64,000 nucleotides of DNA, taken from contig CP019169.1 of the NCBI GenBank assembly GCA_001953215.1, forward strand, positions 2,046,001 through 2,110,000, given 5' to 3'. The DNA comes from Betaproteobacteria bacterium GR16-43. GTDB lineage: Bacteria; Pseudomonadota; Gammaproteobacteria; Burkholderiales; Usitatibacteraceae. This document shows positions 38,086 to 48,570 of the stretch, piece by piece. Positions within the stretch are counted from its first letter, which is position 1, and every line of letters begins with the position of its first letter. The notes beneath the pieces are model-generated. The model was not told the origin of the DNA. It made no database searches and was given only the letters and a program-made list of their open reading frames with translations. A program made the translations under genes and the position numbers.

Positions 38086-40383
38086 ATGAACAGCCTCAAC
38101 CGCAGGGCGGCGCTTGCCGTCCTTGCGACCGCGTCCATCGCGGCCCCGCCTTCGTGGGCGGAACACGGGGACGATCCCGGACCCGTGAAATCGCTCGGCA
38201 CCGTCACGGTGACGGGTTCGCGGCCCACGTCGCTGCCGTCGCACATTCCCACCACCATCGAAGGCGTCACCGGCAAGCAGGTCGAGGAGACCGTGAACGC
38301 TTCCGACGCCGAGGACGCGTTGAAGTACCTGCCGAGCTTGCTCGTGCGCAAGCGCTACGTTGGCGACTACGACCACGCGGTATTGGCCACGCGGGCTTCG
38401 GGCACCGGCAACAGCGCCCGTTCGCTCGTGTTCGCCGACGGCATCCTCCTGTCGAACCTGCTCGGCAATGGGGCGAGCTTCACGCCGCGCTGGGGCCTCG
38501 TGACACCGGAGGAGATCGATCGCGTCGACGTCCTCTACGGGCCATTCTCGGCGGCGTATTCGGGGAACTCGGTCGGCGCGGTCGTGGACTACATCACGCG
38601 CATGCCGACGCAGTTCGAGGCGCACGCGAAGATCGCGGGCTTCCGGCAGGCCTTCGACCTCTATCGCACCCGCGACAACTATTCCGGCTACCAGGCGAGC
38701 GCCTCGGTCGGCGATCGCAGCGGCGCCTTCTCGTGGTGGATCAACGCGAACCACCTCGACAACGACGCGCATCCCATCACGTTCGCCACGAAAGTGATCT
38801 CCACCGGCGTCGTCGGCACGGCGGGCACGCCGGTGACGGGTGCGGTCTTCGGCCAGAACCCGCGCAACCAGGACCAGTGGATCATCGGCGCGGGCACCAT
38901 CACCTCCACGCAGCAGGACCACGCGAAGGTGAAGCTGGCCTACGACTTCACGCCCACGCTGCGCGCGAGCTACACCTTCGGCCTCTGGCGCAACGAAGCC
39001 TTCCGCGGTTCGCAACCGTTCCTCTTCGATGCCGCGGGCAACCCCGTTTACAGCGGCAGCGTGAACCTCGACGGGCGCCAGTTCACGGTCGCGCCGACGG
39101 AGATCTCGCAGAGCCGGGCCGACATGCAACACCTGATCCACGGCCTGTCGGTGAAGTCGCACTCGAAGGGCTCGTGGGACTGGGAAGTGCTCGCGAGCTA
39201 CTACGACTACGAACGAGACCTCGTGCGTTCGCCCACCGTGGCCCTTCCGGTCGCGGACACCGGAGGCGCGGGGCGCATCGCGGACCAGAAGGGCACCGGG
39301 TGGGGCTCGTTGTGGCTGAAGGGCGTGTGGCGCCCGGACGGCATGGACGGCGTGCACTTCGTGGACCTCGGCGTGCAGTTCGACCGGCAGAAGATGCGCA
39401 CGCTGGTCTCGGACACGTCGAACTGGATCTCGGGCAGCGCCGAGAAACGCTTCTCGGCATTCCAGGGGCGGACGGAGCTCGCGAGCGCCTACGTGCAGGA
39501 CACGATGCGCCTGGGCACCGCGTGGCGCGCGACCCTCGGGGCCCGCGTCGAGAACTGGCAGGCTTCGGACGGCTCGCTCTCCAATGCCACGTCGACGCTG
39601 GCCTTCGCGGAGCGCGAGGAGACGCGCGTCTCGCCCAAGGCCGCGATCGCCTACCAGGCCACGCCCGAGTGGGTGCTGCGCGCCTCTCTCGGGCGTGCCG
39701 TGCGCAACCCCACCGTCTCGGAGCTCTACCAGGGCACCATCTCCACCAACACGATCGTGAACAACGACCCGAACCTCAAGCCCGAGAAGTCGTACACGAG
39801 CGAGGTGACCGCGGAGCGCGACTTCGGCAACGCGAACCTGCGCGCCACGTTCTTCTTCGAGGACACGAAGGACGCGCTCTACTCGCAGACCAACGTGACG
39901 GTGTTCCCGAACGTGACCAGCATCCAGAACGTGGACCACATCCGCACGAAAGGCCTCGAACTCGCATGGCAGGGCAACGATGCCTTCGTGCGCGGCCTGG
40001 ACCTCGCGGCGAGCTTCACGTTCGCGGATTCGAAGATCCTCGAGAACGAGAAGTTTCCCGCGAGCGTCGGCAAGTGGCAGCCGCGCGTGCCTCGCGTGCG
40101 CGCGAACCTGCTCGCGACCTATCGCGCGAACGAGCAATGGTCGGGTACGCTGGGGGCGCGCTACAGCGGCAAGCAATACAACACGCTCGACAACGCGGAC
40201 CCGAACGGCTTCGCGTACACGGGCACGAGCAAGTTCTTCGTGGTCGACGCGCGCGTGCGCTTCAAGTACGACAAGCAGTGGAGCGTGGCGCTCGGCATCG
40301 ACAACCTCAACAACTACGAGTACTGGAACTTCCATCCGTACCCGCAACGCACCTTCATCGCGGAGCTGAAATGGGACTACTGA
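38086..40383 (+). CDS. TonB-dependent outer-membrane receptor of a probable copper cluster
   Basis: This 765-residue receptor has a signal peptide (residues about 1-25), a TonB-box-like region SLGTVTVTGSRP, a plug domain with IDRVDVLYGPFSAAYSGNSV, and a beta-barrel ending FIAELKWDY. Its gene lies between DUF2946 and a YcnI-like gene, which overlaps its 3' end by 13 bp, and close to PCu(A)C. That context suggests a copper or copper-complex receptor; the sequence alone does not show the ligand. Confidence 0.88.
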   Translation: MNSLNRRAALAVLATASIAAPPSWAEHGDDPGPVKSLGTVTVTGSRPTSLPSHIPTTIEGVTGKQVEETVNASDAEDALKYLPSLLVRKRYVGDYDHAVLATRASGTGNSARSLVFADGILLSNLLGNGASFTPRWGLVTPEEIDRVDVLYGPFSAAYSGNSVGAVVDYITRMPTQFEAHAKIAGFRQAFDLYRTRDNYSGYQASASVGDRSGAFSWWINANHLDNDAHPITFATKVISTGVVGTAGTPVTGAVFGQNPRNQDQWIIGAGTITSTQQDHAKVKLAYDFTPTLRASYTFGLWRNEAFRGSQPFLFDAAGNPVYSGSVNLDGRQFTVAPTEISQSRADMQHLIHGLSVKSHSKGSWDWEVLASYYDYERDLVRSPTVALPVADTGGAGRIADQKGTGWGSLWLKGVWRPDGMDGVHFVDLGVQFDRQKMRTLVSDTSNWISGSAEKRFSAFQGRTELASAYVQDTMRLGTAWRATLGARVENWQASDGSLSNATSTLAFAEREETRVSPKAAIAYQATPEWVLRASLGRAVRNPTVSELYQGTISTNTIVNNDPNLKPEKSYTSEVTAERDFGNANLRATFFFEDTKDALYSQTNVTVFPNVTSIQNVDHIRTKGLELAWQGNDAFVRGLDLAASFTFADSKILENEKFPASVGKWQPRVPRVRANLLATYRANEQWSGTLGARYSGKQYNTLDNADPNGFAYTGTSKFFVVDARVRFKYDKQWSVALGIDNLNNYEYWNFHPYPQRTFIAELKWDY

Positions 40384-40781
40384 ATCGCGGGATCCTCGCG
40401 GCGGCCTTCGGCCTCGCGGCCACCGGCGCCTTCGCGCACGTCGTCGTCGAACCGAAGGGCGCGGCGCCCGGGAGCTACACGAAGGTCACGTTCCGGGTGG
40501 GGCACGGGTGCGAGACCGCCGCCACGACCGCGCTCGTCGTGACGTTCCCGGACGACGTGAAGATCGCGCATGCGCAGCCGAAGGCCGGGTGGACCCTCGA
40601 AGTGAAGAAGGAACCCGTGGTGCAGATGATTTGGCGCGGACGGCTGGAGGCGGACTACTTCGACGATTTCTCGGCGTTGATTCGCGTGCCGGACAAGGTC
40701 GGGCAGCGGCGCTTCGCGATCAAGCAGGAATGCGAAGGCAAAATTGCCAACTGGGATCCTGCTTTTGAGATCACCAGGTAA
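40371..40781 (+). CDS. YcnI-like DUF1775 copper-binding protein
   Basis: This 136-residue exported protein has a signal peptide ending in GAFA, so the mature chain starts HVVVEPKGAAPG with the His that ligates copper in YcnI. A Trp (GWTLEVKK) and GHGCETAATTALVV fit the DUF1775 fold. Unlike many relatives it lacks the C-terminal transmembrane tail. The ATG overlaps the end of the receptor gene, showing coupling. It probably works with the PCu(A)C protein. Confidence 0.9.
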   Translation: MGLLNRGILAAAFGLAATGAFAHVVVEPKGAAPGSYTKVTFRVGHGCETAATTALVVTFPDDVKIAHAQPKAGWTLEVKKEPVVQMIWRGRLEADYFDDFSALIRVPDKVGQRRFAIKQECEGKIANWDPAFEITR

Positions 40782-40795
40782 CTGTAGAAAAGGCG

Positions 40796-40924
40796 ATTGA
40801 ACCGCAGAGGCCCCGGAGGCCCCGGAGGAAACCCAACTCAAACTGTTGTTCAGCGGCCAGGGGTCTGACCCTTAAGCTGTTGACCTGGTTTCCTCCGGGG
40901 CCTCCGGGGCCTCTGCGGTTCAAT
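40796..40924. repeat. Large inverted repeat with GGGGCCTCC-type units and nested GGGTCTGACCC
   Basis: Perfect 38-base arms (40796-40833, 40887-40924) are built from roughly 9-base GC-rich units. The centre contains the palindromic GGGTCTGACCC (40861-40871), which matches the core of the GGGGTCAGACTCC elements, so the two repeat types appear combined here. It fills the gap between the YcnI-like gene and the aminopeptidase gene. A single arm recurs at 53207-53242. Confidence 0.9.
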
Positions 40925-41003
40925 GCTCTTCGCGCCAATCCTCTCGGTGCCTCTGGAGGCACCTGCCGTAAAATGACCGCTTCATGAATCCTGGTGTCCT
41001 CCC

Positions 41004-42368
41004 GTGACCGTCCTCACCGACAAGAAGTCCTTCCGCAAAGCCACCCCGATCCTCGCCTCCGACCGAGAGCGCCTGCCGAAGCTGCTCGCGAAACTCTCCC
41101 CCACCGAGCGTCGCTGGGCGGAGACATCGGGCTTCGACGCCGCGCCCCACACGCACCTCCTCGTGCCGAACGAGAAAGGCGAGGCTTCGATGGTCCTCGT
41201 GGGCGTGCGAGACGCGAACGACCCGTGGCCGCTCGCCGGCCTTCCGCTCAAGCTGCCCGCGGGGCGCTATGAACTGGGCAAGGGGCCGGTGGCGATCGCC
41301 CCCGAGCATGCGGCGTTCTCGTGGGATCTCGGCGGCTACAAGTTCGCGAAGTACCTGAAGAAGGGGCGCGTGCCCGCCGAGCTGCAGGTCGAGGATTCGG
41401 CGAAGGTCACGCTGGCGCTCCAGTGCGCGCAGGCGCAGCGCCTCGTGCGCGACCTCGTGAACACGCCGACCGAGGACATGGGTCCCGAGCAACTGTCCGA
41501 CGCCGTGCGCGACCAGGCCCGCTACTTCGGCGGCAAGGTTCGCGAGTGGGTCGGCAATGCGCTCCTCACCGAGAATTTTCCCGCGATCCACGCCGTGGGC
41601 CGCGCCGCCGCACGTCCCCCGCGCCTGATCGAAGTGACGTGGGGCAATCCCAAGCATCCGAAGATCGCCATCGTGGGCAAGGGCGTCTGCTTCGACACCG
41701 GCGGTCTCGACATCAAGACCGCCGAAGGCATGCGCCTGATGAAGAAGGACATGGGTGGCGCGGCGCATGCGCTCGCGCTCGCGCGCCTCATCATGCAGAG
41801 GAAGCTGCCGGTGCGCATGCAGCTCCTCATCCCCGCGGTGGAGAACGCGATCAGCGGCAACGCCTATCGCCCCGGCGACGTGGTTCCCACGCGCAAGGGC
41901 CTGAACATCGAGATCGGCAACACCGACGCCGAAGGCCGCATGGTGCTGTGCGACGCGCTGGCTTTCGCGGTGGAACAGAACCCGAAGCTCATCATCGATT
42001 TCGCGACGCTCACGGGGGCCGCGCGGGTGGCGCTGGGCCCGGAGCTGCCGGCGATGTTCACGCACGACGAGAAGCTCGCCGCGAAACTCGAGCGCGCATC
42101 CCGCGAGGTCGAAGATCCGCTGTGGCGCATGCCGCTGTGGCGCAACTACCGACGCCTCTTCGACAGCGACATCGCCGACTTCAACAATTCGGGCCGCGCG
42201 GGCTTCGCCGGCGCGATCGTCGGCGCGCTCTTCCTCGACTACTTCGTGCCCACCGATGTATCGTGGGTGCACTTCGACGTCTACGCTTGGAACGACGTCT
42301 CCCGACCCGGCCGGCCCCTGGGCGGTGAAATGCAGGGACTGAGGGCCGTACTTGCCAGCATTTCGTAG
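41004..42368 (+). CDS. M17-family leucyl aminopeptidase
   Basis: This 454-residue cytoplasmic metallopeptidase removes N-terminal amino acids. The catalytic domain has VGKGVCFDTGGLDIK with metal-binding Lys/Asp, KKDMGGAAHALALARLIM, and the hallmark NTDAEGRMVLCDAL, followed by FATLTGAARVALG. The GTG start at 41004 gives the conserved beginning; no other good start is near. Length fits the shorter M17 proteins. It is separated from the copper cluster by an inverted repeat, so it is probably a separate unit. Confidence 0.93.
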   Translation: MTVLTDKKSFRKATPILASDRERLPKLLAKLSPTERRWAETSGFDAAPHTHLLVPNEKGEASMVLVGVRDANDPWPLAGLPLKLPAGRYELGKGPVAIAPEHAAFSWDLGGYKFAKYLKKGRVPAELQVEDSAKVTLALQCAQAQRLVRDLVNTPTEDMGPEQLSDAVRDQARYFGGKVREWVGNALLTENFPAIHAVGRAAARPPRLIEVTWGNPKHPKIAIVGKGVCFDTGGLDIKTAEGMRLMKKDMGGAAHALALARLIMQRKLPVRMQLLIPAVENAISGNAYRPGDVVPTRKGLNIEIGNTDAEGRMVLCDALAFAVEQNPKLIIDFATLTGAARVALGPELPAMFTHDEKLAAKLERASREVEDPLWRMPLWRNYRRLFDSDIADFNNSGRAGFAGAIVGALFLDYFVPTDVSWVHFDVYAWNDVSRPGRPLGGEMQGLRAVLASIS

Positions 42369-42399
42369 CCAGCATCCCGAAGCCAGGACACGAAGAAGG

Positions 42400-43284
42400 A
42401 TGCGGCCCACCGGCGCCGGAACGGAGTTCGCCTTGCCTCGCGCCCTATTCTTCACGGTTGCCCTCGCACTGCTCGCCGGCTGCAGCAGCGGCCTCGACCA
42501 GAAATTCGACGCCGCCACCGAAGCGGCCTACCGCGCCAGCCTCGAACGCCTGCGCAAGCACGCCTCGGCGGAAGAGGTGAGGCAAGTGGAAGACGCGCTT
42601 CGCGTGCTCGCCGTCCCCAACGTGTCCATCGGTTTCGAGGGCGGCATCCTCGGTGCGCTCGACAAGCTGCGCGGCCAGCGAGTCGATACGTTCGGCGAAG
42701 CGGTGGGCTCGCAGGTGGACGGCCGCACGGGCCGCGACATCGTCGCCGCCGCGAAGGTTCGCCTGAAGCAGGAGGCCGAGAAGCAACTCGTGGCCGAGAA
42801 GGCCGAGATGGCGAAGCTCGAGCGCGCGAAGGGCGAGAAGGAAGCCGCGCGCGAATTCCTCGCCAAGGTCGAGATCCAGGAGCCGCGCATCGCCATCCTC
42901 GGCACGGATGCGCAGCGCATGGGCGTGCTCGACTTCAAGGTCGCCAACGGCTCCGAGGAGACGCTGGCCAGCCTCTTCCTGCGCGCTTCCGTCACGGGCG
43001 CCGAGGGCAAGGTCCTGTTCACCGATGAGTTCACCTACCGCGCCTCGCCGCCGATCGCCGCGGGCCAGGTGCGCGACGTGCGCTTGCCGAGCAACTCGCC
43101 CAATAAATGGAACTCTCCCGAGCTCGCGAAGCAATCCCAGTTGACGCTCCAGTTGCAGGTCGAGAATGCATCGACGCTGGCGGGCTCGAAGCTCGCGGCG
43201 AGCTTCACGCAGAAGGACGCCGAGCGCCTCGCGATGCTCGTGAAGCACAAGCCCCAACTCGAAGCGATCGTCTCCAATCCGTGA
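42400..43284 (+). CDS. Lipoprotein of unknown function
   Basis: The reading gives 294 residues with a lipobox (ALLAGCSS) at about residues 24-31, so it should be anchored to a membrane as a lipoprotein. A coiled-coil-prone segment (about 120-170, rich in Lys/Glu/Ala with AEKAEMAKLERAKGEKEAAR) is followed by a beta-rich domain with FKVANGSEETLASLFLRASV. The start is uncertain: a TTG at 42433 would give a more typical signal peptide with a GGAG box at good spacing. Its stop overlaps the GTG start of the next gene. Function unknown. Confidence 0.75.
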   Translation: MRPTGAGTEFALPRALFFTVALALLAGCSSGLDQKFDAATEAAYRASLERLRKHASAEEVRQVEDALRVLAVPNVSIGFEGGILGALDKLRGQRVDTFGEAVGSQVDGRTGRDIVAAAKVRLKQEAEKQLVAEKAEMAKLERAKGEKEAAREFLAKVEIQEPRIAILGTDAQRMGVLDFKVANGSEETLASLFLRASVTGAEGKVLFTDEFTYRASPPIAAGQVRDVRLPSNSPNKWNSPELAKQSQLTLQLQVENASTLAGSKLAASFTQKDAERLAMLVKHKPQLEAIVSNP

Positions 43285-44009
43285 TCAAGAAAATCCTCAT
43301 CGCCGTCGCCATCCTCTTCGTCCTCGTCGTGGGCGGCCTGTACGTCGTGAAGAACAAGCTCGACGTGATCGTCCACTACGCGATCGAGAAATACGGCCCC
43401 GAAGTGACGGGCGTGACCGTGAAGGTGCGCGACGTGGAGCTGGACGCCACCGATGGCCGCGGCGCGCTGAAGGGGGTCGAGATCGGTTCGCCCAAAGGCT
43501 TCAACGCGCCGCGTACCGCGAAGCTGGGCGAAATTCGCGTGCGCATGGACCCGTCGACGATCCGCGATGGCGTGATCGTCGTCCACGAGGTCATCGTCGA
43601 GGCGCCCGAGATCCACTACGAGCGCGGCAACGCCGGCACCAACCTGGATGCGATCCAGAAGAACATCGAGGGCTACCTGCGAAGCAGCGGCACGCCCTCC
43701 GGCAACCAGCCCGCGGGCGCGCAGGCGCCGGGGCGCCGGTATGCGATCGAGAAGCTTGCGATCCGCAACGCCCGCGTGACGATGACCAACCCGGGCCTCA
43801 AGGGGCAGGGCGTCACCTTCACGCTGCCCGACATCGAGATGGCCAACCTGGGCCGCAAGCCCGACGGCATCACCGCGGCACAGGCGGCGAACCTCGTCAC
43901 CGGCGCGCTCGTCGCGAAGATCGCCCAGCGCCTGCTCACCAACCTCGATCTCCTGCGCGAGGGCGGGACCAAGGGCGCGGTCGAAGCCTTGAAGAACCTG
44001 GTGCGCTGA
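43281..44009 (+). CDS. AsmA-like inner-membrane anchored protein
   Basis: This 242-residue protein has an N-terminal transmembrane segment (residues about 3-24, KKILIAVAILFVLVVGG). Its beta-rich body has repeating strands typical of AsmA/DUF748 bridge-type proteins, for example VTGVTVKVRDVELDATDGRG and IGSPKGF. It probably faces the periplasm and may take part in lipid or envelope organisation, as larger family members do. The GTG start overlaps the lipoprotein stop, and its own stop overlaps the next start (TGATG). Confidence 0.75.
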   Translation: MIKKILIAVAILFVLVVGGLYVVKNKLDVIVHYAIEKYGPEVTGVTVKVRDVELDATDGRGALKGVEIGSPKGFNAPRTAKLGEIRVRMDPSTIRDGVIVVHEVIVEAPEIHYERGNAGTNLDAIQKNIEGYLRSSGTPSGNQPAGAQAPGRRYAIEKLAIRNARVTMTNPGLKGQGVTFTLPDIEMANLGRKPDGITAAQAANLVTGALVAKIAQRLLTNLDLLREGGTKGAVEALKNLVR

Positions 44010-44842
44010 TGGGACGCGTGCTGTTCGCCGCCGTTGCCCTGGTGATCGCGACCGCCGCGCACGCAGCTCCATACGAGGGCCCCATCTTCGACGCGCACCT
44101 GCACTACAACGACGAGGCCACGCCGAAGTATTCGATCGGCACGTTGCACGAGCTCTTCAGCAAGAACGGCGTGCGCGCGATCCTCGCCAACAGCCGCCCG
44201 AACGACGGAACCCGCGCGCTCGCGGAAGCGGCGAAGCGTGGAGTCCGCAAGGACCTCGCCGTGGTGCCCTTCATCCGCGTCTACCGCACGCGCGATGACT
44301 TGGGCACCTGGATGCGCAACCCCGACATCCATCGCATGATCGTGGAGGAGGAGAAGCGCGGTTACTACCGGGGCGTGGGCGAATTCCACGTCTACGGCCA
44401 GGATGCGGATACGCCGGTGGTGAAGGACATCGTCGATTTCGCCGTCGCGAAGGACCTCGTGCTGCTCGCGCATTGCGACGACGTGGCACTCGAGATCCTC
44501 TTCCGCCACAACCCGAAGGCCCGCGTGATCTGGGCGCACACGGGCTTCACCACGCCGCATGCGCGCGTGGCCGAGCTGCTGGACCGCTATCCGGCGCTCT
44601 GGGGCGAGCTCTCCTACCGCTCCGATGTCACGGCCGGCGCCCGGCTCGCGCCGGAGTGGCGGTCGCTCTTCATGCGCTATCCGACCCGCTTCGTGGTGGG
44701 CTCCGATACGTGGGTGAACGAGCGCTGGGCCAGCTATCCGCAGATCCTGGGCGGCTACCGGCAATGGCTGGGCGAGCTGCCGCGCGAGGTCGCGGCCGGG
44801 GTGGCGTGGGGCAACGCGGCCGGGATCTTCGGGCTGCCTTGA
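44009..44842 (+). CDS. Exported amidohydrolase-family protein
   Basis: This 277-residue protein has a signal peptide (residues about 1-19, ending AHA) and a TIM-barrel amidohydrolase fold. The metal-binding FDAHLHYND is near residue 27. LLAHCDD, VIWAHTGF and VVGSDTW at later strands fit the His and Asp ligands of the family. Such enzymes hydrolyse or decarboxylate small ring or amide compounds; the substrate is unknown. It is the last of three coupled genes (lipoprotein, AsmA-like, amidohydrolase). Confidence 0.85.
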   Translation: MGRVLFAAVALVIATAAHAAPYEGPIFDAHLHYNDEATPKYSIGTLHELFSKNGVRAILANSRPNDGTRALAEAAKRGVRKDLAVVPFIRVYRTRDDLGTWMRNPDIHRMIVEEEKRGYYRGVGEFHVYGQDADTPVVKDIVDFAVAKDLVLLAHCDDVALEILFRHNPKARVIWAHTGFTTPHARVAELLDRYPALWGELSYRSDVTAGARLAPEWRSLFMRYPTRFVVGSDTWVNERWASYPQILGGYRQWLGELPREVAAGVAWGNAAGIFGLP

Positions 44843-44937
44843 GCCCGAATCCTCGGTTTCTCCACGATCCGGGCTCCCGGACGGGCCGGATGATGCGAAA
44901 ATGACGCTTTCCTGAACGTCCAGCAAGGTACAGACCG

Positions 44938-45774
44938 ATGATTTCGCTCCGCCGCTTCGCCGCCGCTGTTGTCCTCACCCTGGGGTTCGCCGCCCCCGCG
45001 TCCGCCGTGACCGCCTCGCCGGACTTCAGCGACCTCTGGTTCAACGCCGCCGAGAGCGGATGGGGCATCACCTTCACGCAACAGGCCAACACGATCTTCG
45101 CCGCGATGTACGTGTACGGCACCGACGGCACGCCGCGTTGGTACGTCGCCACGCAAATGCTCTCGCAGCCCGCGGCTTCGGGCCAGTTCAAGTACGGCGG
45201 CGTGCTCTACGCGACCACCGGAACCTACTTCGGCACCATCCCCTTCAATCCGGCCAGCACCGTGGCGACGCCCGTGGGCAACATGGCGATCACCTTCTCC
45301 AGCTCCAGCGCCGGTACGTTGATCTACGACGTCGGCGGCGTGACGATCACCAAGCCGATCGTCCGCCAGACCTTCGGGACCAACAGTCTCGCGGGGGGCT
45401 ACTTCGGTGGCGTGGCGGCGGTCCAGAACGGTTGCACCACGAGCACGAGCAATGGCGCGGCGGCGTACTTCCTCTCCAGCGGCGTGACCGTCACCCACAC
45501 GAACAACGTGGTCGCGATCCGCCTCGACGGCGTGTCCGGTTCGACCGCCGTCTGCAATTTCTCGGGCACCTATACGCAGACCGGGCGCTTCGGCACCATC
45601 ACCGCGGGAATCTGGAGCTGCACCTCGTCGACCACCATCATCAGCAGCGGCACGTTCTCGATGACGGATGTCGACGTGCAGACCAATGGCATCACCGCCA
45701 CCTTCACAGGGGCGGACAACTTCTGCAGCAGCTACGTGGGCCGCTTCGGCGGGCTGCGTCTCATCGGCGGGTAA
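44938..45774 (+). CDS. Secreted protein of unknown function with AESGWG-type domain
   Basis: This 278-residue protein has a signal peptide (about 1-23) followed by DLWFNAAESGWGITFTQQAN, a phrase I recognise from secreted betaproteobacterial proteins with repeats of this domain. The first half is beta-rich with GTPRWYVAT. The second half is Ser/Thr-rich with four Cys (NGCTTSTSN, AVCNFSG, WSCTSS, NFCSSY) that may form disulfides. No enzyme motif is seen. It is probably monocistronic. Confidence 0.75.
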   Translation: MISLRRFAAAVVLTLGFAAPASAVTASPDFSDLWFNAAESGWGITFTQQANTIFAAMYVYGTDGTPRWYVATQMLSQPAASGQFKYGGVLYATTGTYFGTIPFNPASTVATPVGNMAITFSSSSAGTLIYDVGGVTITKPIVRQTFGTNSLAGGYFGGVAAVQNGCTTSTSNGAAAYFLSSGVTVTHTNNVVAIRLDGVSGSTAVCNFSGTYTQTGRFGTITAGIWSCTSSTTIISSGTFSMTDVDVQTNGITATFTGADNFCSSYVGRFGGLRLIGG

Positions 45775-45797
45775 CGGGAACCACGGGGGAGGGCTCC

Positions 45798-46274
45798 ATG
45801 GCAGCTTCGCGATTCTGGATGTTGGCGTTGGGGACGGCGCTCTCGCTGTCCGTGCAGGCGGCGGAAGAGCCGTTCGATGCCTGCGACATCTTCACGCAGA
45901 AGGATGCGGAGGCCGCGCTCGGCACCGCGGCGCAGCCCGAAACCTTCAACCCGAAGGTGAAGCGCCCGAAGGTCATCACGAAGTGCACCTACACCGGGTT
46001 CAAGGAAGGCAAGCCGGTCTCGGCCCTGGTGGAGTTCCGTTTCGGCCGTACCGAAGGCGACACGAAGAGCGCGTTCGGCGAGCATCGCCTGCAGGTGCAG
46101 ACCAAGCCGATGATGATGTCGGGCGCCGAAGCCTTCTGGAGCGCCAAGACGGGGCAGATGAACCTGCGCAAGGAGCGCACGTGGGTGCAGATCTCGGTCG
46201 GGCCCGCCAAGGTCACCGACCGCGATCCGGACCAGGCCCGAAAAGTCGCCGAGCTGCTGCTCGGCAAGATCTAG
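45798..46274 (+). CDS. Hypothetical periplasmic protein
   Basis: This 158-residue protein has a signal peptide (about 1-21, ending VQAAEE) and a mature domain with CDIFTQKDAEAALGTA and KCTYTGFKEG, two Cys that may pair. The pattern recalls small extracellular DUF3558-type proteins, without a firm match. A GGGGGAGGG box precedes the ATG. Function unknown. Confidence 0.7.
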   Translation: MAASRFWMLALGTALSLSVQAAEEPFDACDIFTQKDAEAALGTAAQPETFNPKVKRPKVITKCTYTGFKEGKPVSALVEFRFGRTEGDTKSAFGEHRLQVQTKPMMMSGAEAFWSAKTGQMNLRKERTWVQISVGPAKVTDRDPDQARKVAELLLGKI

Positions 46275-46301
46275 CGCCACGACCCGGCGGCGCGCCCGGG
46301 G

Positions 46302-46499
46302 CTACAGCGCCTCGAGCTTCGGCACTTCCTTCAGCGTGATGCCGGCCTGGGCCGCGGTGGCCTTGGAGGCTTTCGCGTCCTTCGCCGGGACAGACACCTT
46401 CTTGCAAACCGGGCCCTCGGCGCGCGCCGGATCGGCGGGCACCGCCGTGGCGGCCAGCAACGCGAGGGGGAGAAGCACGTTCAACATCGGGGACTTCAT
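46302..46499 (-). CDS. Small exported hypothetical protein
   Basis: This 65-residue protein has a clear signal peptide (residues about 1-27) and a short Lys/Ala-rich mature part (KKVSVPAKDAKASKATAAQA) with a single Cys just after the likely cleavage site. A CAGGAGG box stands at good distance from the ATG, which supports a real gene despite its size. It is divergent from eno. Function unknown. Confidence 0.65.
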   Translation of the reverse strand: MKSPMLNVLLPLALLAATAVPADPARAEGPVCKKVSVPAKDAKASKATAAQAGITLKEVPKLEAL

Positions 46500-46658
46500 G
46501 CGGCCTCCTGTCGGGGTTCCTTGATACCGGTTCCGATGGGACGCACCGGAAGTTCCAGCCAGATTCGCTAATTTCGCCCAGATCGCATCACGGTGGGGTT
46601 GCGCTTTGTCACGGTCTGTTTCGTCCTGTGGGAGACGAACAGGTGGCGTAACGGCTAG

Positions 46659-48231
<1,573 letters not shown>

Positions 48232-48235
<4 letters not shown>

Positions 48236-48564
48236 CGATCGCCGCGTTCCGCAAGCATTGCGCGGCACTCCCCGGCGCCACGTACGACGTGAAGTGGGGC
48301 AAGGACCACTGCTATTCGATCGGCGGCAAGATGTTCGCGGTGTTCGGCCCGAAGAACTTCAGCTTCAAGGTCGACGACAACCGCTTCCTCGAGCTGACCG
48401 ACCTCGACGGGATCATCCCCGCGCCGTACATGGCGAAGCACAAGTGGGTGCTGATCGAGGACTTGAAAGTGCTCTCCGGCAAGGACGTCCGGGCGCTGCT
48501 CACGCGCTCCCATGAACTCGTCCTCGCGAAGCTGCCGAAAAAATTCCGCGATTCGCTGGCGTAG
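48232..48564 (+). CDS. MmcQ/YjbR family DNA-binding-like protein
   Basis: This 110-residue protein has the CyaY-like fold. Family phrases are CAALPGATYDVKWGKDHCYS, MFAVFGPKNFSFKVDD and KHKWVLIEDL. The family is annotated as DNA-binding in some members, but its role is not settled. The GTG start overlaps the ftsB stop, so it is likely part of the eno-ftsB transcript. Confidence 0.88.
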
Positions 48565-48570
48565 CTTGCC

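Noticed and set aside
44842-44877. Hairpin GAGCCCG/CGGGCTC after the amidohydrolase gene as terminator
   Set aside because: The loop is 22 bases and there is no T-run, so it is too weak to call.
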